Of a DNA stretch of 64,000 bases, positions 53,301 to 64,000 are shown in pieces (within the stretch, counting starts at the first letter, position 1; the number at the start of each line of letters is the position of its first letter). The notes beneath the pieces were generated by a model that did not search any database, had not been told where the DNA came from, and saw only the letters and a list, made by a program, of their open reading frames with translations. The position numbers and the translations under genes are program-made. The stretch comes from Phoronis australis (lineage: Eukaryota > Phoronida > Phoronidae), in the NCBI GenBank assembly GCA_002633005.1, contig NMRA01000013.1:1392618-1456617 (forward strand), given 5' to 3'.

Positions 53301-56300
53301 TGAGAATCAATATTTTCTAGTGACAACTGTGCTGCTTTATGAGCTCTCACCATGTCCGCTGTTGTACAAAATTGTTAAATATGATAAGGTTCCTAATAGT
53401 GAATGATCCTGCGGTATTTATTTGTTCAGTATCTCAAAAATGCTCTTTAAAAGATACAAATCAATCATGACTTTGTAAGACACCTAACGGTAAAACTTGG
53501 AACTAGCAATCAAATTGAAACCAGTCATGGTGTATCGATACTGAAATTGGTTGGTCTTGCATCACAATTTGTACAATTATTAAAAACAGGCGTATTAATA
53601 GATGCACATATACAATAAGGCATATGCAACTGCTCCTGCAAGCGAAATTTTGGCACTTCAGCAAAACTTTTTTTGAAAAACATTATTTCGTATACAAGCG
53701 CAGAGGCCTAAATCTGTGCAAATAAAGAAAGTGTCTATCTAGTGTGGGAAATGTTGATTAGTGGTTTGAGTACCTTTATTATTAGAAAATTGGTCCAAGT
53801 TTTTTTGTACGGACACTTCTCATTGGGAAGTTGCTTAGACTTTTAGCTTTTTGTGCATGACTGCTGGTTTACTGTGAAGTTCGGCTGTTTTTCAGTAAAC
53901 AATCCACACCGTCGGGTTTGCCAACATCTCTTGTAACCCACCCAAATATCTCTTGTACTTCTTACAGCAAATTGGCGTGTTCATACTGGGCTCAAAAAGA
54001 ATGTGACTGTCACGGGTTTTGTGTGGTTCAGTGAGGAGTCTTGTCTCGTTTTGAGTTCATTGGAAATGATTGTTCCTTTTCTTGAAATAACAATTGTGTT
54101 TTTTTTTTCTGTTCGGGTGCAGCTCTGGAATTCTGTTCCACTGTCTCTAATTTTGTCTTAGTTTGAAGTTGCATGTGTAGCCGCTGAAAGCGCACAAACT
54201 TTTGCAGTGCAATGTCTTGAAAAGCAGTGTCGTGGGTTGTCCTTATATAATTGCCTGCCTCCTGTTTCAGATCGAGAGTTTTCTCCCGACATCCACTGTG
54301 GCGTAAAGGTCTCTGACACCGGAGAACAATGCACCCGGTCATTGACATGTAAAGTAGGTGTCTCTTCGAGAATGCAGTGTTAGGAATATAGTTTGTTGTG
54401 GAAGATAACCTTTAAATTTTAAGTCTGTGTTGAAATGGGAAGCAGTGTTTTTCATGCCAGCTGGCTAGTGAAAAGAAATTCGTGTAATAGTTGTTAAATT
54501 TGACATTTATGTCCAGTATTTTTTCCTATTACCAGTGAAAGCTGAACAAAAAGTGAATGAAATCCAGGTGTTGTAGCATTCAAGATATGCATATATGCTC
54601 ATCAATTTGTCATCTGTTGCTTGCAGCGCCACCTGTTGTCGAAGCGCCGAGCCGTGTGCGGCCGCTCAAAGCCATTTGACCAGCTCCTGAACGAGCACCG
54701 AGAGAAGAAAGAGTTCCAGAAGCAGCTCAAACTCCAACAGGCCGCAGTTACGGCTGCTAGACAGTTGGGACAGTCTCAGGGATTCACACCGCTCAACAGG
54801 GCGGTGCAGATGGCGGCGACGTCGCCAGTGAATAGTGGTGGTGTCGTTGCCGTCACCAGCCCGTCAACAATGAAGCCCGTGAACAGAGCGATACATTCGC
54901 CGTATTATAGGTACTGGGTTCCTACCGATATTTGGGGACGAATAGAGTTCAGTTCTGAAATGTGTGAACTGGCTGAAGATCGAAACTAATTGTACTCATA
55001 AAATTGGTTTAGTTGTGAATTTTCAAGCTTTTTAAAACTCACTGTGTTTAATGTGCACCAAGTGTCTATTTGATCATTGATTAAGATACTGCCTGTGATG
55101 TGTTTCGTGATAACATAATAGTATATACTAAAATCATCTAGGCATCACATAATTGACATAAATTTCCCTTAACCCTTATACTGCGCTAGGCGAAGTCAGC
55201 CGACCTGCCAATTATCTTATTGCAATGCGTTGGGTGTACTCAATCGCCTATGATAAGCTGCAGCTGGGAGGGTGCACTCACCCCAGGACACTTGTGATTT
55301 TCATTCAGAAATTATGAGAGCCCTGGAATGTTATTTAGAAATGTTAGCAAGTGCATTCCTTTGTTCACAGTTTCCTCTACATTATTCTGATTTAAAGTAT
55401 GTGGCTGTGATTACTAGTTTGGGCGGCACTGGCAGGTTTATGTAAGTGTAGACACATAGTGTCATTATGTGGCTGGAACCAGATGAGAGAGGATGACAGT
55501 GGATCAGTTTACTTTCACTAAGACTATGATGAAGATTTACGTATGGTAAAAATCTCCCTTAAACTTTGGACAACTTTTATGTTGGCTTCTTTTCTGTGAA
55601 AGTAACGTTTCCCATTCAAATTTTTAATTTGAAATTGCAGGTCATTAGTCTGGGTGACCTTCATAATAGCCCAGTGTACAGTAGTAGTGTCCTGGGGTGA
55701 GTGCACTCACCTACAGCTGGCAGCTGCAGCTTATTGTCTATTGAATACACCCATCATGCTGTGTAGGATAATTGGCAAGTCGACTGACCTCTCCTAGTGC
55801 AGGATAAGGGTTAAAGAAAAATATTTCTTTCACCAGCCAAAAAAGTGGAATCTCTTTCACCATTTGTCTCTGCCTTTGACATGATTATTCGCTACATGGT
55901 TATCTGCACTGTTCTAGGGCTAACAGTCGCGAATTACCCAATCAATCACCCACTGCTCATCAGTCGGACACGTGGAGTAGAGTTGATGAACCCTTCATTC
56001 CAGACTTCACACCAGCCCCTGCAGCTGTGAGTTTAGATTATTTTACCATTTCTCGTCACTAGCCATCAATTTCTGTAAAAATCAATAATCGTCCATGGTA
56101 TAATTTCGAGGCTTATAAGTAGGTGGCTAAGGTTTATAGATTGTTCTTAGAAGCGTGTAATCACTCAATGAGTGATAAGTTTTTTAAACTTCAAAATTGA
56201 ATGAATGCTGTTTAAAAAAAGTGTGGTATGAATGCCATTAAAAAAATCCCTCTGTGAAAGTTTAAGAATTAGGTAATGTTGTGAAGTAAGTAAAACACTT

Positions 56301-59300
56301 GTTGAAGAAATTTTGATATCTGTTAAGCCCAGAATTAATCCATATTATCTTGTTACTGATTCAGAACAGCTTGAGACTAATTTCATGACAGCAGATGGTT
56401 AAATGAGAGCCACCAACAATCATTTTGTAACTCTGACCTTTGTAAATTTTCAGGTGTGTACATTTGGTGCCCGCTACAAATGCCGAAGTTTAATGTTCAA
56501 CCGAAAGATGGACCTACTGTCTAGCGCATTTAGGGACTGTGCTGAACGCTTCCTTCATCCACCTCCATTCAAGTACGTTTGTATGAGTTTTAGTCAGCTG
56601 GTAATGACTTGCCAGTTTGGATTTTTTTGTTTTCTGTCTTACAGCAGCGAATGCAAAATTAGTGGTCATAGAAATTCCGTTACATTTTTCTTAACCACCT
56701 TGAACGTGTTATCAAAATCTTTCCAGGACATTTGGCTTTTATGTTTGATCTTAATCTTTTAATGTTGTGCTTCAAAATTTTTGGAAGTCGTGGTTCTTCG
56801 GGGAAAGAATATTTTTGCAGGTGGTGGCATGATTGTTTATAAATGTTGAATACCGATTGATGAGAGATTATAGCTATCACGATTGCTCCTAAATTTTCAG
56901 AAAAATGTGTGTTGAGGGGAAACGGACAGAGCCCAAAATGTCTAGTCAAACTGAGCAGTCCGACTATAGTCAGGAAGGAAGCACAGCTCAATCAAAGACA
57001 CTGTTTAGTTCCAAGAATAAATCAGCCATGCGTGCCATCAAGCCAAAAGACGCAATGTCCAAATCAAACTCGTCTCCCGTTGCCAGTGCGTCATTCAATC
57101 ACAGCTTTCACAACAAGCCACGCAAGAAAAACAGCAGTGGCAGTAGCAGTGGTAACCCAACAAGTGTACCTGCCAATCATGTGGTTGCTGCGGCAACAAG
57201 CCAGGCCACGGTGCCGGTGGCCATTCCTTTGCAAGGTGCCCTGCTGCAAAACAAAAACTGTCGGCGGGATTACAACCTGGTTGTGACGGGTGCTCTTGAC
57301 CCAAATTCCGCACAGCTCATCAACATCAACACCTCTGACTTTGCTAATTCTCTCAACTTTGTCCAATTGCCCATCTTTGCCACAGTCGATGGCTTGTCTG
57401 GCTCTCTCAATGCTGGTAATGGTGCCGGCAAGGTGTCATTGGCAGCAGTGCAACAGTCGACGTCGTCAACCAATCAGGTGTTCCGATCTGTAAGTAGGGG
57501 TTCTGCTTGGTGAAAATTTTAAACGCCAAAATGCAGGATTTTATACAGCCCAATTGTGAAAGATTCTTAGTTTTAGAGAAATTTGATACACGTAGCTTCA
57601 GTCATCTGATCTGATAGCAACCAGTTTATGACTGTTGCATACTAGTTACTGTGAGCATTTAAATGCAGTGACAGTCTAGAGTTACACAATGATGTCTCCT
57701 GCTCCTTTGAGCTTGGTTTTGAAGGTATGCAAGGGAGACAACAAGAACCTGGGTACAATGCGAAAACGATTTCTTGGAGTGTGCTAATATTAGAAAAGAA
57801 AAGGTGTTATTGATGTACCAAACATTTAAAGGTGTTATGAGCGCAGCTTGATGTGTTTAAAACCACCACGTTCCTTGTTTTGACAAGTTAAGATGAGAAA
57901 ATAGAAGAAATGCGACTTTTAATTTAAAGTTTCTTCGGTCCACGTTTGTGAGCGTGATGAACGAATGTACCCAGCACAAATGGGTCATGTCTACCAACGC
58001 GCGAGTTTGTTATACAAACTTAATGCCTTATCTGCACTTCTCTGGTGTCTCATGGGAAATCAGAAAGCGCCACAGCATGGTCAAATACTAAGTTGTCACA
58101 TAAACGCTACGCATCAGCATTCTTAATTATACCATTAACCACGGGAAACTGAGCAGCAATATCTAGTGACTTTTCACACTAAACAAAATGGAGGATGACT
58201 ATTGCTGTGATTGGTTGTTCTGATTCTATATAGTGTGCATCGACCAATAAATGCTCATACCTCAAAATCGGCTGATTAACATATCATCGGATAGTTTTTG
58301 CGAGTATTCTTATTTGACATCTGAGTGACTGGTGGGATTGTTTTTGATATGAAATTGGTGACATTGAGCACTTTAAGCCCAATGACTTAGGGTATCCTTT
58401 GTCACATACAGGGCTTGGAATTTTCCTCTTTTAAGAGGATTTCTTCTTTGGTTTTGATTTCCTCTTGTTGGATTTCCAGTTTCCTCTTTTTTGTCTCTTT
58501 TTTATCATTATTTTGACTTTATTTATGCAAAAACGTTTATTTCAGTTAAATTTTACAACACAAACATATTTCTATTACACTAGCCTATTTATTTGAGCAA
58601 TGATACATCACCTGGAAAATTTTCCTCTTTTTTGTCATCGGTCATTTCAAGCCTTGAAACAAGGTAACACTACTGGTGACATTGGTCAGAAATAGAGCTC
58701 TTGGGTGTTATTTTTTATTTATTAAACCGCTTCATTCTTGTTTTATCTTACCTCAAATAGAGGCTTCTTAACCCACCACTGTTCAGGANCGCTACGCCTC
58801 AGCATTCTTAATTATACCATTAACCACGGGAAACTGAGCAGCAATATCTAGTGACTTTTCACACTAAACAAAATGGAGGATGACTAGCGATGTGATTGGT
58901 TGTTCTGATTCTATATAGTGTGCATCGACCAATAAATGCTCATACCTCAAAATCGGCTGATTAACATATCATCGGATTTTGCGAGTATTCTTATTTGACA
59001 TCTGAGTGACTGGTGGGATTGTTTTTGATATGAAATTGGCGACATTGAGCACTTTAAGCCCAATGACTTAGGGTATCCTTTGTCACATACAGGGCTTGGA
59101 ATTTTCCTCTTTTAAGAGGATTTCCTCTTTGGTTTTGATTTCCTCTTGTTGGATTTCCAGTTTCCTCTTTTTTGTCTCTTTTTTATCATTATTTTGACTT
59201 TATTTATGCAAAAACGTTTATTTCAGTTAAATTTTACAACACAAACATATTTCTATTACACTAGCCTATTTATTTGGGCAATGATACATCACCTGGAAAA

Positions 59301-60793
59301 TTTTACTCTTTTTTGTCATCGGTCATTTCAAGCCTTGAAACAAGGTAACACTACTGGTGACATTGGTCAGAAATAGAGCTCTTGGGTGTTATTTTTTATT
59401 TATTAAACCGCTTCATTCTTGTTTTATCTTACCTCAAATAGAGGCTTCTTAACCCACCACTGTTCAGGAGGATAACTTTAACACATTGTTTTCCTCCTTT
59501 CGAAAGAACAAAATCAAGCTATGCCTTTTCTGTTAAACTTTACAATTTTGCATTCCAGGGCTCAGTCAGTCCCCAGGTGTCTGCAGCATCTCTTACCAAC
59601 GGTATCATGTCGTCTGGCAGGAACCACAGCTTGGGCAGTAGGACGCCGAGTCCAGCCACTGATCTCTCTAACTCTGGGCAGTTCACAATACTCGCTGGTA
59701 TGTGAACAGGATAACAGTGAGAGGGCTCTGGTTGTAGGGTGCTGTGTTTTGTCTATAAATGTCCGTGAATTTGATGGCGAAGTGGCTGATGCTTCGTTTT
59801 TTTATGTTAAACATATGGGCAAAGAATTCTCTGACATCTCCACTGTTAGTGCTCAGTAACATGCCGAACTGCCGTAACATTTGTTTTGGAAAGTATCGTC
59901 TCGTGGTCAAGGTGGAGGCGTAAAGCGTACGCACAAAAAAATTGGTTAGATTAAGTTGCAATGCATTCCAGCATGCGTTGACTGAGACAAATACACGCCG
60001 AGCTGTGATAAGTTGGCCCATAAGTTTGTGTCTCTTTTAAGTCATTTAACCCATATCCGTTCGATGTTTTCTAAGCTGATCTTCTCTAATTGTTCATGTT
60101 CTGTTGTCTTGATGTTGATAATGTGTAAACATACCTACCACAGTTTTTCTTTGAGAGCCTCATTGGCATTAAGTATTTAGCATGATTGTTATCATGACAA
60201 CACCATTGCTCTACCATTGTAACGGGTCATGTGATTGTGAAATGTCACTGTTGTCATCAAAGCATGTTTTTAGAAAATGAGGGTCTGTTGCTGTTTTATG
60301 GATAGTCGTAAATACAGTATGTGTTACAGGGTCAATCTACATATGCATGATGGCATGCAAAGAAGTGTTTCCAGAGAGCTCCTAATTTTGAGTCACAATA
60401 ATCCTGCGTTGGGGTATAATGGTAGTATTGCTATACTCATCTATGAAATCTTCATTTTCAGGTAAGCCCAAGCCAACACAGTCGGTTGGCAAGGCCCAGT
60501 TTCCAGCCACCCTCCTGAATACCGGTCGATTGCTGACTGCCTCCGGTTATCCACAGGTGGGACCTCTAATGCAACAGATTCAGATTCAGGGCAGCTCGAT
60601 CAAGGTAGACGGCAGTGGCGCTCCTGTTGGCAGTGTTGTCGGCACGGCCACTGGAGTGCGCCAACTCCCCAGATCCATTCCAATGGTGAAGCAGGAAGGC
60701 TCCAAAGAGATGTCGGCGCGAGCATTTTTCTCTTCAAACGATGATGCTTTAAAACAGCAGCAGGAATCATCAGCAACTAACGCAGTTTCATAA
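50311..60793 (+). CDS. ATXN7: Ataxin-7 (SAGA complex, SCA7 domain), complete, 11 exons, 816 aa
   Basis: Exons: 50311-50392, 50575-50643, 51483-51587, 52213-52761, 54271-54353, 54627-54910, 55927-56026, 56454-56572, 56901-57489, 59559-59697, 60462-60793 (TAA). Phases all close. Ataxin-7 anchors the histone H2B deubiquitinase module to SAGA in the nucleus. Seen: FEGQSWTAWED near the start; a zinc finger with C69, C72, H84, H89; the SCA7 domain from residue 269 (DREFSPDIHCG, then CTRSLTCKRH, C278/C289/C295/H298) to FDQLLNEHRE; a conserved block VCTFGARYKCRSLMFN; and Ser/Ala/Gln-rich low-complexity tails. There is no polyglutamine. Human ATXN7 is about 890 aa. ATXN7 and its ATXN7L1/L2 paralogues cannot be told apart in an invertebrate with one copy. 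The exon 1 donor (GTTTGC) is weak; the other junctions are normal. Confidence 0.95.
51483..51587 (+). CDS. ATXN7: ATXN7 exon 3: N-terminal zinc finger
   Basis: Encodes DKSLFGICPSRDECYLVICE and KCGQIIKPQALKCHI, completed by EQRH in exon 4. C-x2-C and H-x4-H pairs correspond to human CNDCNQVVKPQ...HYERRH. In yeast Sgf73 the equivalent finger inserts into the deubiquitinase module. Acceptor CTTTCAG, donor GTAGGT. Confidence 0.94.
52213..52761 (+). CDS. ATXN7: ATXN7 exon 4: low-complexity linker
   Basis: Starts EQRHSGSLDSS, finishing the finger, then runs 180 residues rich in Ser, Thr, Ala, Lys and Pro (SVTNPTVSVPKT, KRKAPSPKPNCSG, two copies of RVPSPK). The donor GTGTGC after CCGTGTAAAG is required for phase with the SCA7 exon. 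The protein continues as KDREFSPDIHCG. Confidence 0.88.
54271..54910 (+). CDS. ATXN7: ATXN7 exons 5-6: SCA7 domain
   Basis: Exons 54271-54353 and 54627-54910. DIHCGVKVSDTGEQCTRSL, then TCKRHLLSKRRAVCGRSKPF, then DQLLNEHREKKEF give the complete SCA7 zinc-binding domain, which in human ataxin-7 contacts histone H2A/H2B. All four zinc ligands are kept. Exon 6 continues into a Gln/Ala helix (QKQLKLQQAAVTAARQ). Confidence 0.95.
55173..55810. mobile_element. piggyBac-like MITE, 638 bp, TTAA-flanked, long terminal inverted repeats
   Basis: In ATXN7 intron 6. TTAA lies on both sides (55169-55172 and 55811-55814). Left end CCCTTATACTGCGCTAGGCG; right end the inverse of CCCTTATCCTGCACTAGGAG. The inverted repeats continue with mismatches for over 100 bases (GCCAATTATC, AAGCTGCAGCTG, GGTGAGTGCACTCACCCCAG). 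The start CCCTTATCCTGC is close to CCCTAGTCCTGC of the piggyBac at 25933. No transposase is encoded. Confidence 0.85.
56454..57489 (+). CDS. ATXN7: ATXN7 exons 8-9: conserved VCTFGAR block and Ser/Asn-rich region
   Basis: Exon 8 (56454-56572) encodes VCTFGARYKCRSLMFN then RDCAERFLHPPPF, parallel to human SFCTFGSRQIGRGYYVFDSR. Exon 9 (56901-57489) joins in phase (AA|A) to give KKMCVEGKRTEPK and a long Ser/Asn/Ala-rich segment (SGSSSGNPTS) with a conserved-looking NYNLVVTGALDP-type patch. Low complexity here is normal for the family. Confidence 0.9.
58105..58788. repeat. Direct duplication, left copy (684 bp)
   Basis: CGCTACGCATCAGCATTCTT through CCACCACTGTTCAGGA, repeated almost base for base at 58790-59469 with an N between. 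Both lie in ATXN7 intron 9. Confidence 0.85.
58412..58655 (+). repeat. Interspersed repeat 'GGCTTGGAAT' family
   Basis: GGCTTGGAATTTTCCTCTTT ... GGTCATTTCAAGCC, with roughly inverse ends. Same family as 35141-35384, opposite orientation. Confidence 0.6.
58790..59469. repeat. Direct duplication, right copy (680 bp), after the N at 58789
   Basis: Differs from the left copy by a few substitutions and short indels only (for example ATTGCTGTG versus AGCGATGTG, and loss of AGTT in the TCGGAT region). This is the level expected between haplotypes. Confidence 0.85.
59093..59336 (+). repeat. Interspersed repeat 'GGCTTGGAAT' family, inside the right duplicate
   Basis: Same as 58412-58655, carried along with the duplicated block. 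Confidence 0.6.
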
Positions 60794-61289
60794 CGCATAC
60801 TGCTGAAGTGTAGACACTCAAAAAGTTAAGTGCAATTATTTTGTGAGTAAAGCAGCATGCCTCGCGGTCGCTGCCTTTCAGTTTCGCTGCTCTCTTTATG
60901 TGATCTGATACTGAATTCGATCTGCGAGTGACTACTTATAGTGTTGGACCAAGTCATACCGTGTCTCTTAAGCTGGTTACCAGCGCTATCCAAATTCCCT
61001 TTGCCGTATTTGAGATTGTTTATTTAAGTAATTTGTTAGGAGTACAGCGTGCTCAGTATCTCCATTTACAAGTATCCAAATTATTTGTGGAAACGAACAC
61101 CATAGGTTTTTACAGTACTAGAGTGTACAGCTGCATTGTCAGATTACCCAAGAGCCATGATGCAAACAGTTCAATGGCTCGTCATCCACTAGTTTTGTCT
61201 GTGATATTCAATACCCCCATTCATGAGCAGTGGCTTGTGTTTACTAGGTTAATTATGCAAGTTGTTGGAGCTAATGAGTAGCTCCACTA

Positions 61290-61529
61290 CAAGACAAAAG
61301 TAATCGGGCAAAATACCATTTTTCGGTCACGATGGCTATTTGTGTTAACTGCAAAAATGACTGATAATAGTATTTGGTGGCAAAATTCTAATTATATAAT
61401 GCCTTAGCCACCTTAAGAACTTTCCTGTTAACTTCGCTTCATTCTCGGTCATGAAGGAAGACTATTTTGACCATGAATTTGGCTCCCGCCTTGCCGCCAT
61501 GATGGGGAATTATGGGTCATTTTTCTCTA
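61290..61529. repeat. Diverged host repeat, copy 2 of 3, left of the nested insertion
   Basis: CAAAAGTAATCGGGCAAAAT, GATGGCTATTTGTG, TTTTGACCATGAATTTGGCT line up with 63056-63250. The match resumes after 62100 (AGTACTTTTGGCTTGT), so the repeat was split by the element at 61530-62100. Confidence 0.6.
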
Positions 61530-62100
61530 AGGGCTGTTCCAGCAAAATCTGTGTGGGAGGGGGGAAGGCAACCGAAATAAAAATTTATGGGTGGTTGCGT
61601 TTGACTTAAATTCAAAATGGCTGGTGGTCGTACTTTAAAAAAATTAAAATTTTCAGGTCATTGTTGTTTCACTGGGCCATAAATGTTTGATGGTGGGTAA
61701 TTTTAGTAAATTTTGTAAACAATCTGCACAGAATCAAAAACTGAAACAAAAATGCAACTTGCAAAGAGCTCCAACTTTTTCACTCCCTCCGATCTCCTCA
61801 TCGGCATGCCCATAACACCATTTAACCACAGGTGCTCGAATTTCTCGATGGCTAATAACCATATATATGAAACATATTGTTTTCTTAGTAATGAATGTCG
61901 TTAGTGGTGATGGAGGAACAGATAAACTCAAGCGCCTGTGCAGTCAACCACAAGAACAAAAATAATTACGGGTGGTTGCATTTCAAACTTATAAAAAATT
62001 ACGGGTGGTAGGCTGAAGAAATAAATGAAAAATATGGGTGGTGGGTGCGAAAAAAAGGTGCCTTCCCCACCTCCCATACAGATTTTACTGGAACAGTCCC
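61530..62100. mobile_element. Nested TIR DNA element, 571 bp
   Basis: Left end GGGCTGTTCCAGCAAAATCT, then GTGTGGGAGG..GGGAAGGCA; right end the inverse, TGCCTTCCCCACCTCCCATA, CAGATTTTACTGGAACAGTCCC. The inverted repeats are about 40 bp with few mismatches. The uninterrupted host sequence survives at about 63258, so both ends are defined. A possible target duplication is AA, but the junction is not clean enough to name the superfamily. No transposase. Confidence 0.8.
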
Positions 62101-63055
62101 AAGTACTTTTGGCTTGTACCATTAAAAGGGTAACAGACTCAATCAAAACTTGAAATCAGCTGAGCTTTTTAGGGGGTGGGGGTTGTTAAGTGGCGTAAAC
62201 CTTTTTAGACACTTTGTAGCTGTGTCATATGCATGTAAATTTATTGGAAATGTGTTCCACCTGCTGTCAAACTTGTCATAATATCCGAACATGTATTGTT
62301 GAAATGCCTTAAGGGTTTAGCAAAAGTGTCAGTTGTGACATAGGGCTTTATCTTAAGTGTACTTAAAATTCTTTATTGTCTCAAATTTATCATGCCGCGT
62401 TATTTGACTGAAATTAGTTCAGGTTGTCGGCTGCCATTGAATTAGCAAGAGTTTTTATTGAACAGGAATTTTGTTAAAGCTGGATTTGTGTATAGAATGA
62501 CTGTTTATCTACCTTTAACAATGGTGCTGTCTAACTGTAGTCGTTGTTCGCAAACAATATGAACCGTCGTAAAAGTAATCTACATGTATAATATTGAGAG
62601 AGCACTCACTCTAGTAGTTAGAAGTTAGTGAATGAGTGAAATCATATTTACCGTGGTTCAGATGACGAAACATCTTTAAAAAATTCAAATTTCTGAGAAA
62701 GGCTGTCGCATCGTGCAAGATAAGTTTTCCTGTAAAATGTTATGATGAACAAATAACTGTTTGTGTAGTACAGGCTATAAATGATTAAGACAAAATGATC
62801 TGGGATTTCGAATAATGATATAGGGCATGTCATGGCTGTAGTGGTCATCTGGTTGATTTTGACAATTTTTTTGAGAAATTGGTGAGACATTAACGTAAAA
62901 TAAGGCAGAAATTTTACTGTGAAACTTGGCTTGTATTGCTGTGTTGAGTTCTAGCCAATCATTTCAGTAGAATCAGCTGTCATTACTGGGCAACAGCTGT
63001 TTGTCTTACAACTTTTGGTGTGGACCCTAGTCCTTGCTGTTTATGCAATATATGG

Positions 63056-63290
63056 CAAAAGTAATCGGACAAAAAACTGTTTCGCTGTCAGGATGGCTAA
63101 TTACTGTTGCGGGGAAATTCTAATTACGGAATGGCTCACCTACCTTTATTTTACTGTTAATTCTCCTTTATTTTTGGGTCACAAGAAAAAGCTATTTTGA
63201 CGATGAATTTGGCTTCTGCCAGTCATGATACGGAATTGCAGGACATTTTGTCTCAATACTTTTGGCTTGTCCGTAGTGCTTATGGTTATT
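63056..63290. repeat. Diverged host repeat, copy 3 of 3, uninterrupted
   Basis: CAAAAGTAATCGGACAAAA, GATGGCTAATTACTG, TTTTGACGATGAATTTGGCT, TCTCAATACTTTTGGCTTGT. It provides the empty-site comparison for 61530-62100. A third, older relative lies at 17450-17600. Confidence 0.55.
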
Positions 63291-64000
63291 TTCATCGGGG
63301 TTAAAGGTCACACGATACGACATGGGAGTTAATTCACTTGGTGTCCAAGTTACAGAGACAGAATCTCAACAGCATTCCAGCAGTGGCAGAGAATAGTTTG
63401 TGTGACTGAACTATTGCGCTGTTGCCGACTGTAGGACATTGTAATGTTAGCGGCGATTGTGATCTCTTTTAAATTTGTCGAAGAAGAACCGGGAATGGCT
63501 ATGGTGGTGGCAGTGAGCTGGAATTTGAGTATGCGAATTCTGAGAAAAAATGTCGGGTAATTTAATCTTCCTCATGTCAGTCCTAAGTATCCTTGCTGGT
63601 ATGGCAATATTCACTCTCTACTCGGAAATTCTAAGCAGTCGAGTTTCCTGGTTTTTAGATTTATATTCTGACACTATGACAGAAATTGTGGACTAGTGCG
63701 CATGTGTACATTAACAACTCTGGAATTCTGAAGTGGTAAAGATTTTGTAGCGTTTGATTTGTAAATTCCAGGTAAGGAAATAATAGCAGTTGGATGACTG
63801 CCAGATTTTGCTCACTCTTTAATTGTCCGCGTGTTTCGTTTGCTCATTTCCTGTTTTGAAATGCAATAAGTTGGCATGGCAGCGGTCTGTGCTTTGTCTA
63901 TTGTCCTGGTCTGAAAGTTACGCATGTAAAACCATAGATTGTAGTGTAGTAAGATGCACAGCTTCGTAAAGTCTCTTGTACTGGTATTTTTTCTTCCAGT

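Larger units (their letters stand above)
60794..64000. other. ATXN7 3' UTR and intergenic repeats
   Basis: No further exon recognised. Contains the nested element at 61530-62100 and its diverged host repeat, with a second host copy near 63056. The very last bases (TTTTTTCTTCCAG then T) look like a splice acceptor, so an exon of another gene could begin at the window edge. Confidence 0.45.

Overview
This is a stretch of animal nuclear DNA. It is AT-rich, the genes are split by GT-AG introns, and old transposons of many classes fill the gaps. The proteins are closest in pattern to animal families. The mix of BEL/Pao, piggyBac, Mutator-like, L1/Tx1-like LINE and tRNA-SINE elements suggests an invertebrate, probably marine. 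I cannot name the phylum from sequence alone. Single N positions (399, 45469, 49363, 58789) and a 7-N run (32411-32417) mark assembly gaps, and two of them separate near-identical direct copies that look like unmerged haplotypes.

Layout: 1-7538 holds no exon I can support, only repeats. 7539-13196 (+) is the 3' half of an IQSEC/BRAG-type Arf guanine-nucleotide exchange factor: eight exons covering most of the Sec7 domain, the PH domain and a C-terminus ending in a PDZ-ligand-like S-E-V. 13197-30268 is a transposon graveyard: a BEL/Pao element with an intact gag ORF but no pol, a broken SWIM zinc-finger gene, and two copies of a Mutator-like transposase pseudogene flanking a broken piggyBac transposase. 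30269-48217 (-) is a complete eight-exon THOC7 gene (205 aa); its introns hold a degraded LINE, a SINE head, a TA-flanked DNA element and a minisatellite abutting exon 2. 50311-60793 (+) is a complete eleven-exon ataxin-7 gene (816 aa, no polyglutamine). 60794-64000 is repeat-rich, with one clearly nested transposon.

How the genes relate: THOC7 (mRNA export, THO/TREX complex) and ATXN7 (SAGA deubiquitinase module) lie head to head about 2 kb apart, the same divergent arrangement that I recall for the vertebrate pair (human 3p14). The window therefore carries an old, conserved gene pair joining two chromatin/mRNA-export functions, with foldback repeats inserted between the promoters. IQSEC acts at membranes and synapses and has no evident link to the other two.

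I found no RNA gene other than a tRNA-like SINE head, no CRISPR and no prokaryotic feature. Exon borders were set by hand from splice signals, matching codon phase and family similarity; all phases close without a stop.
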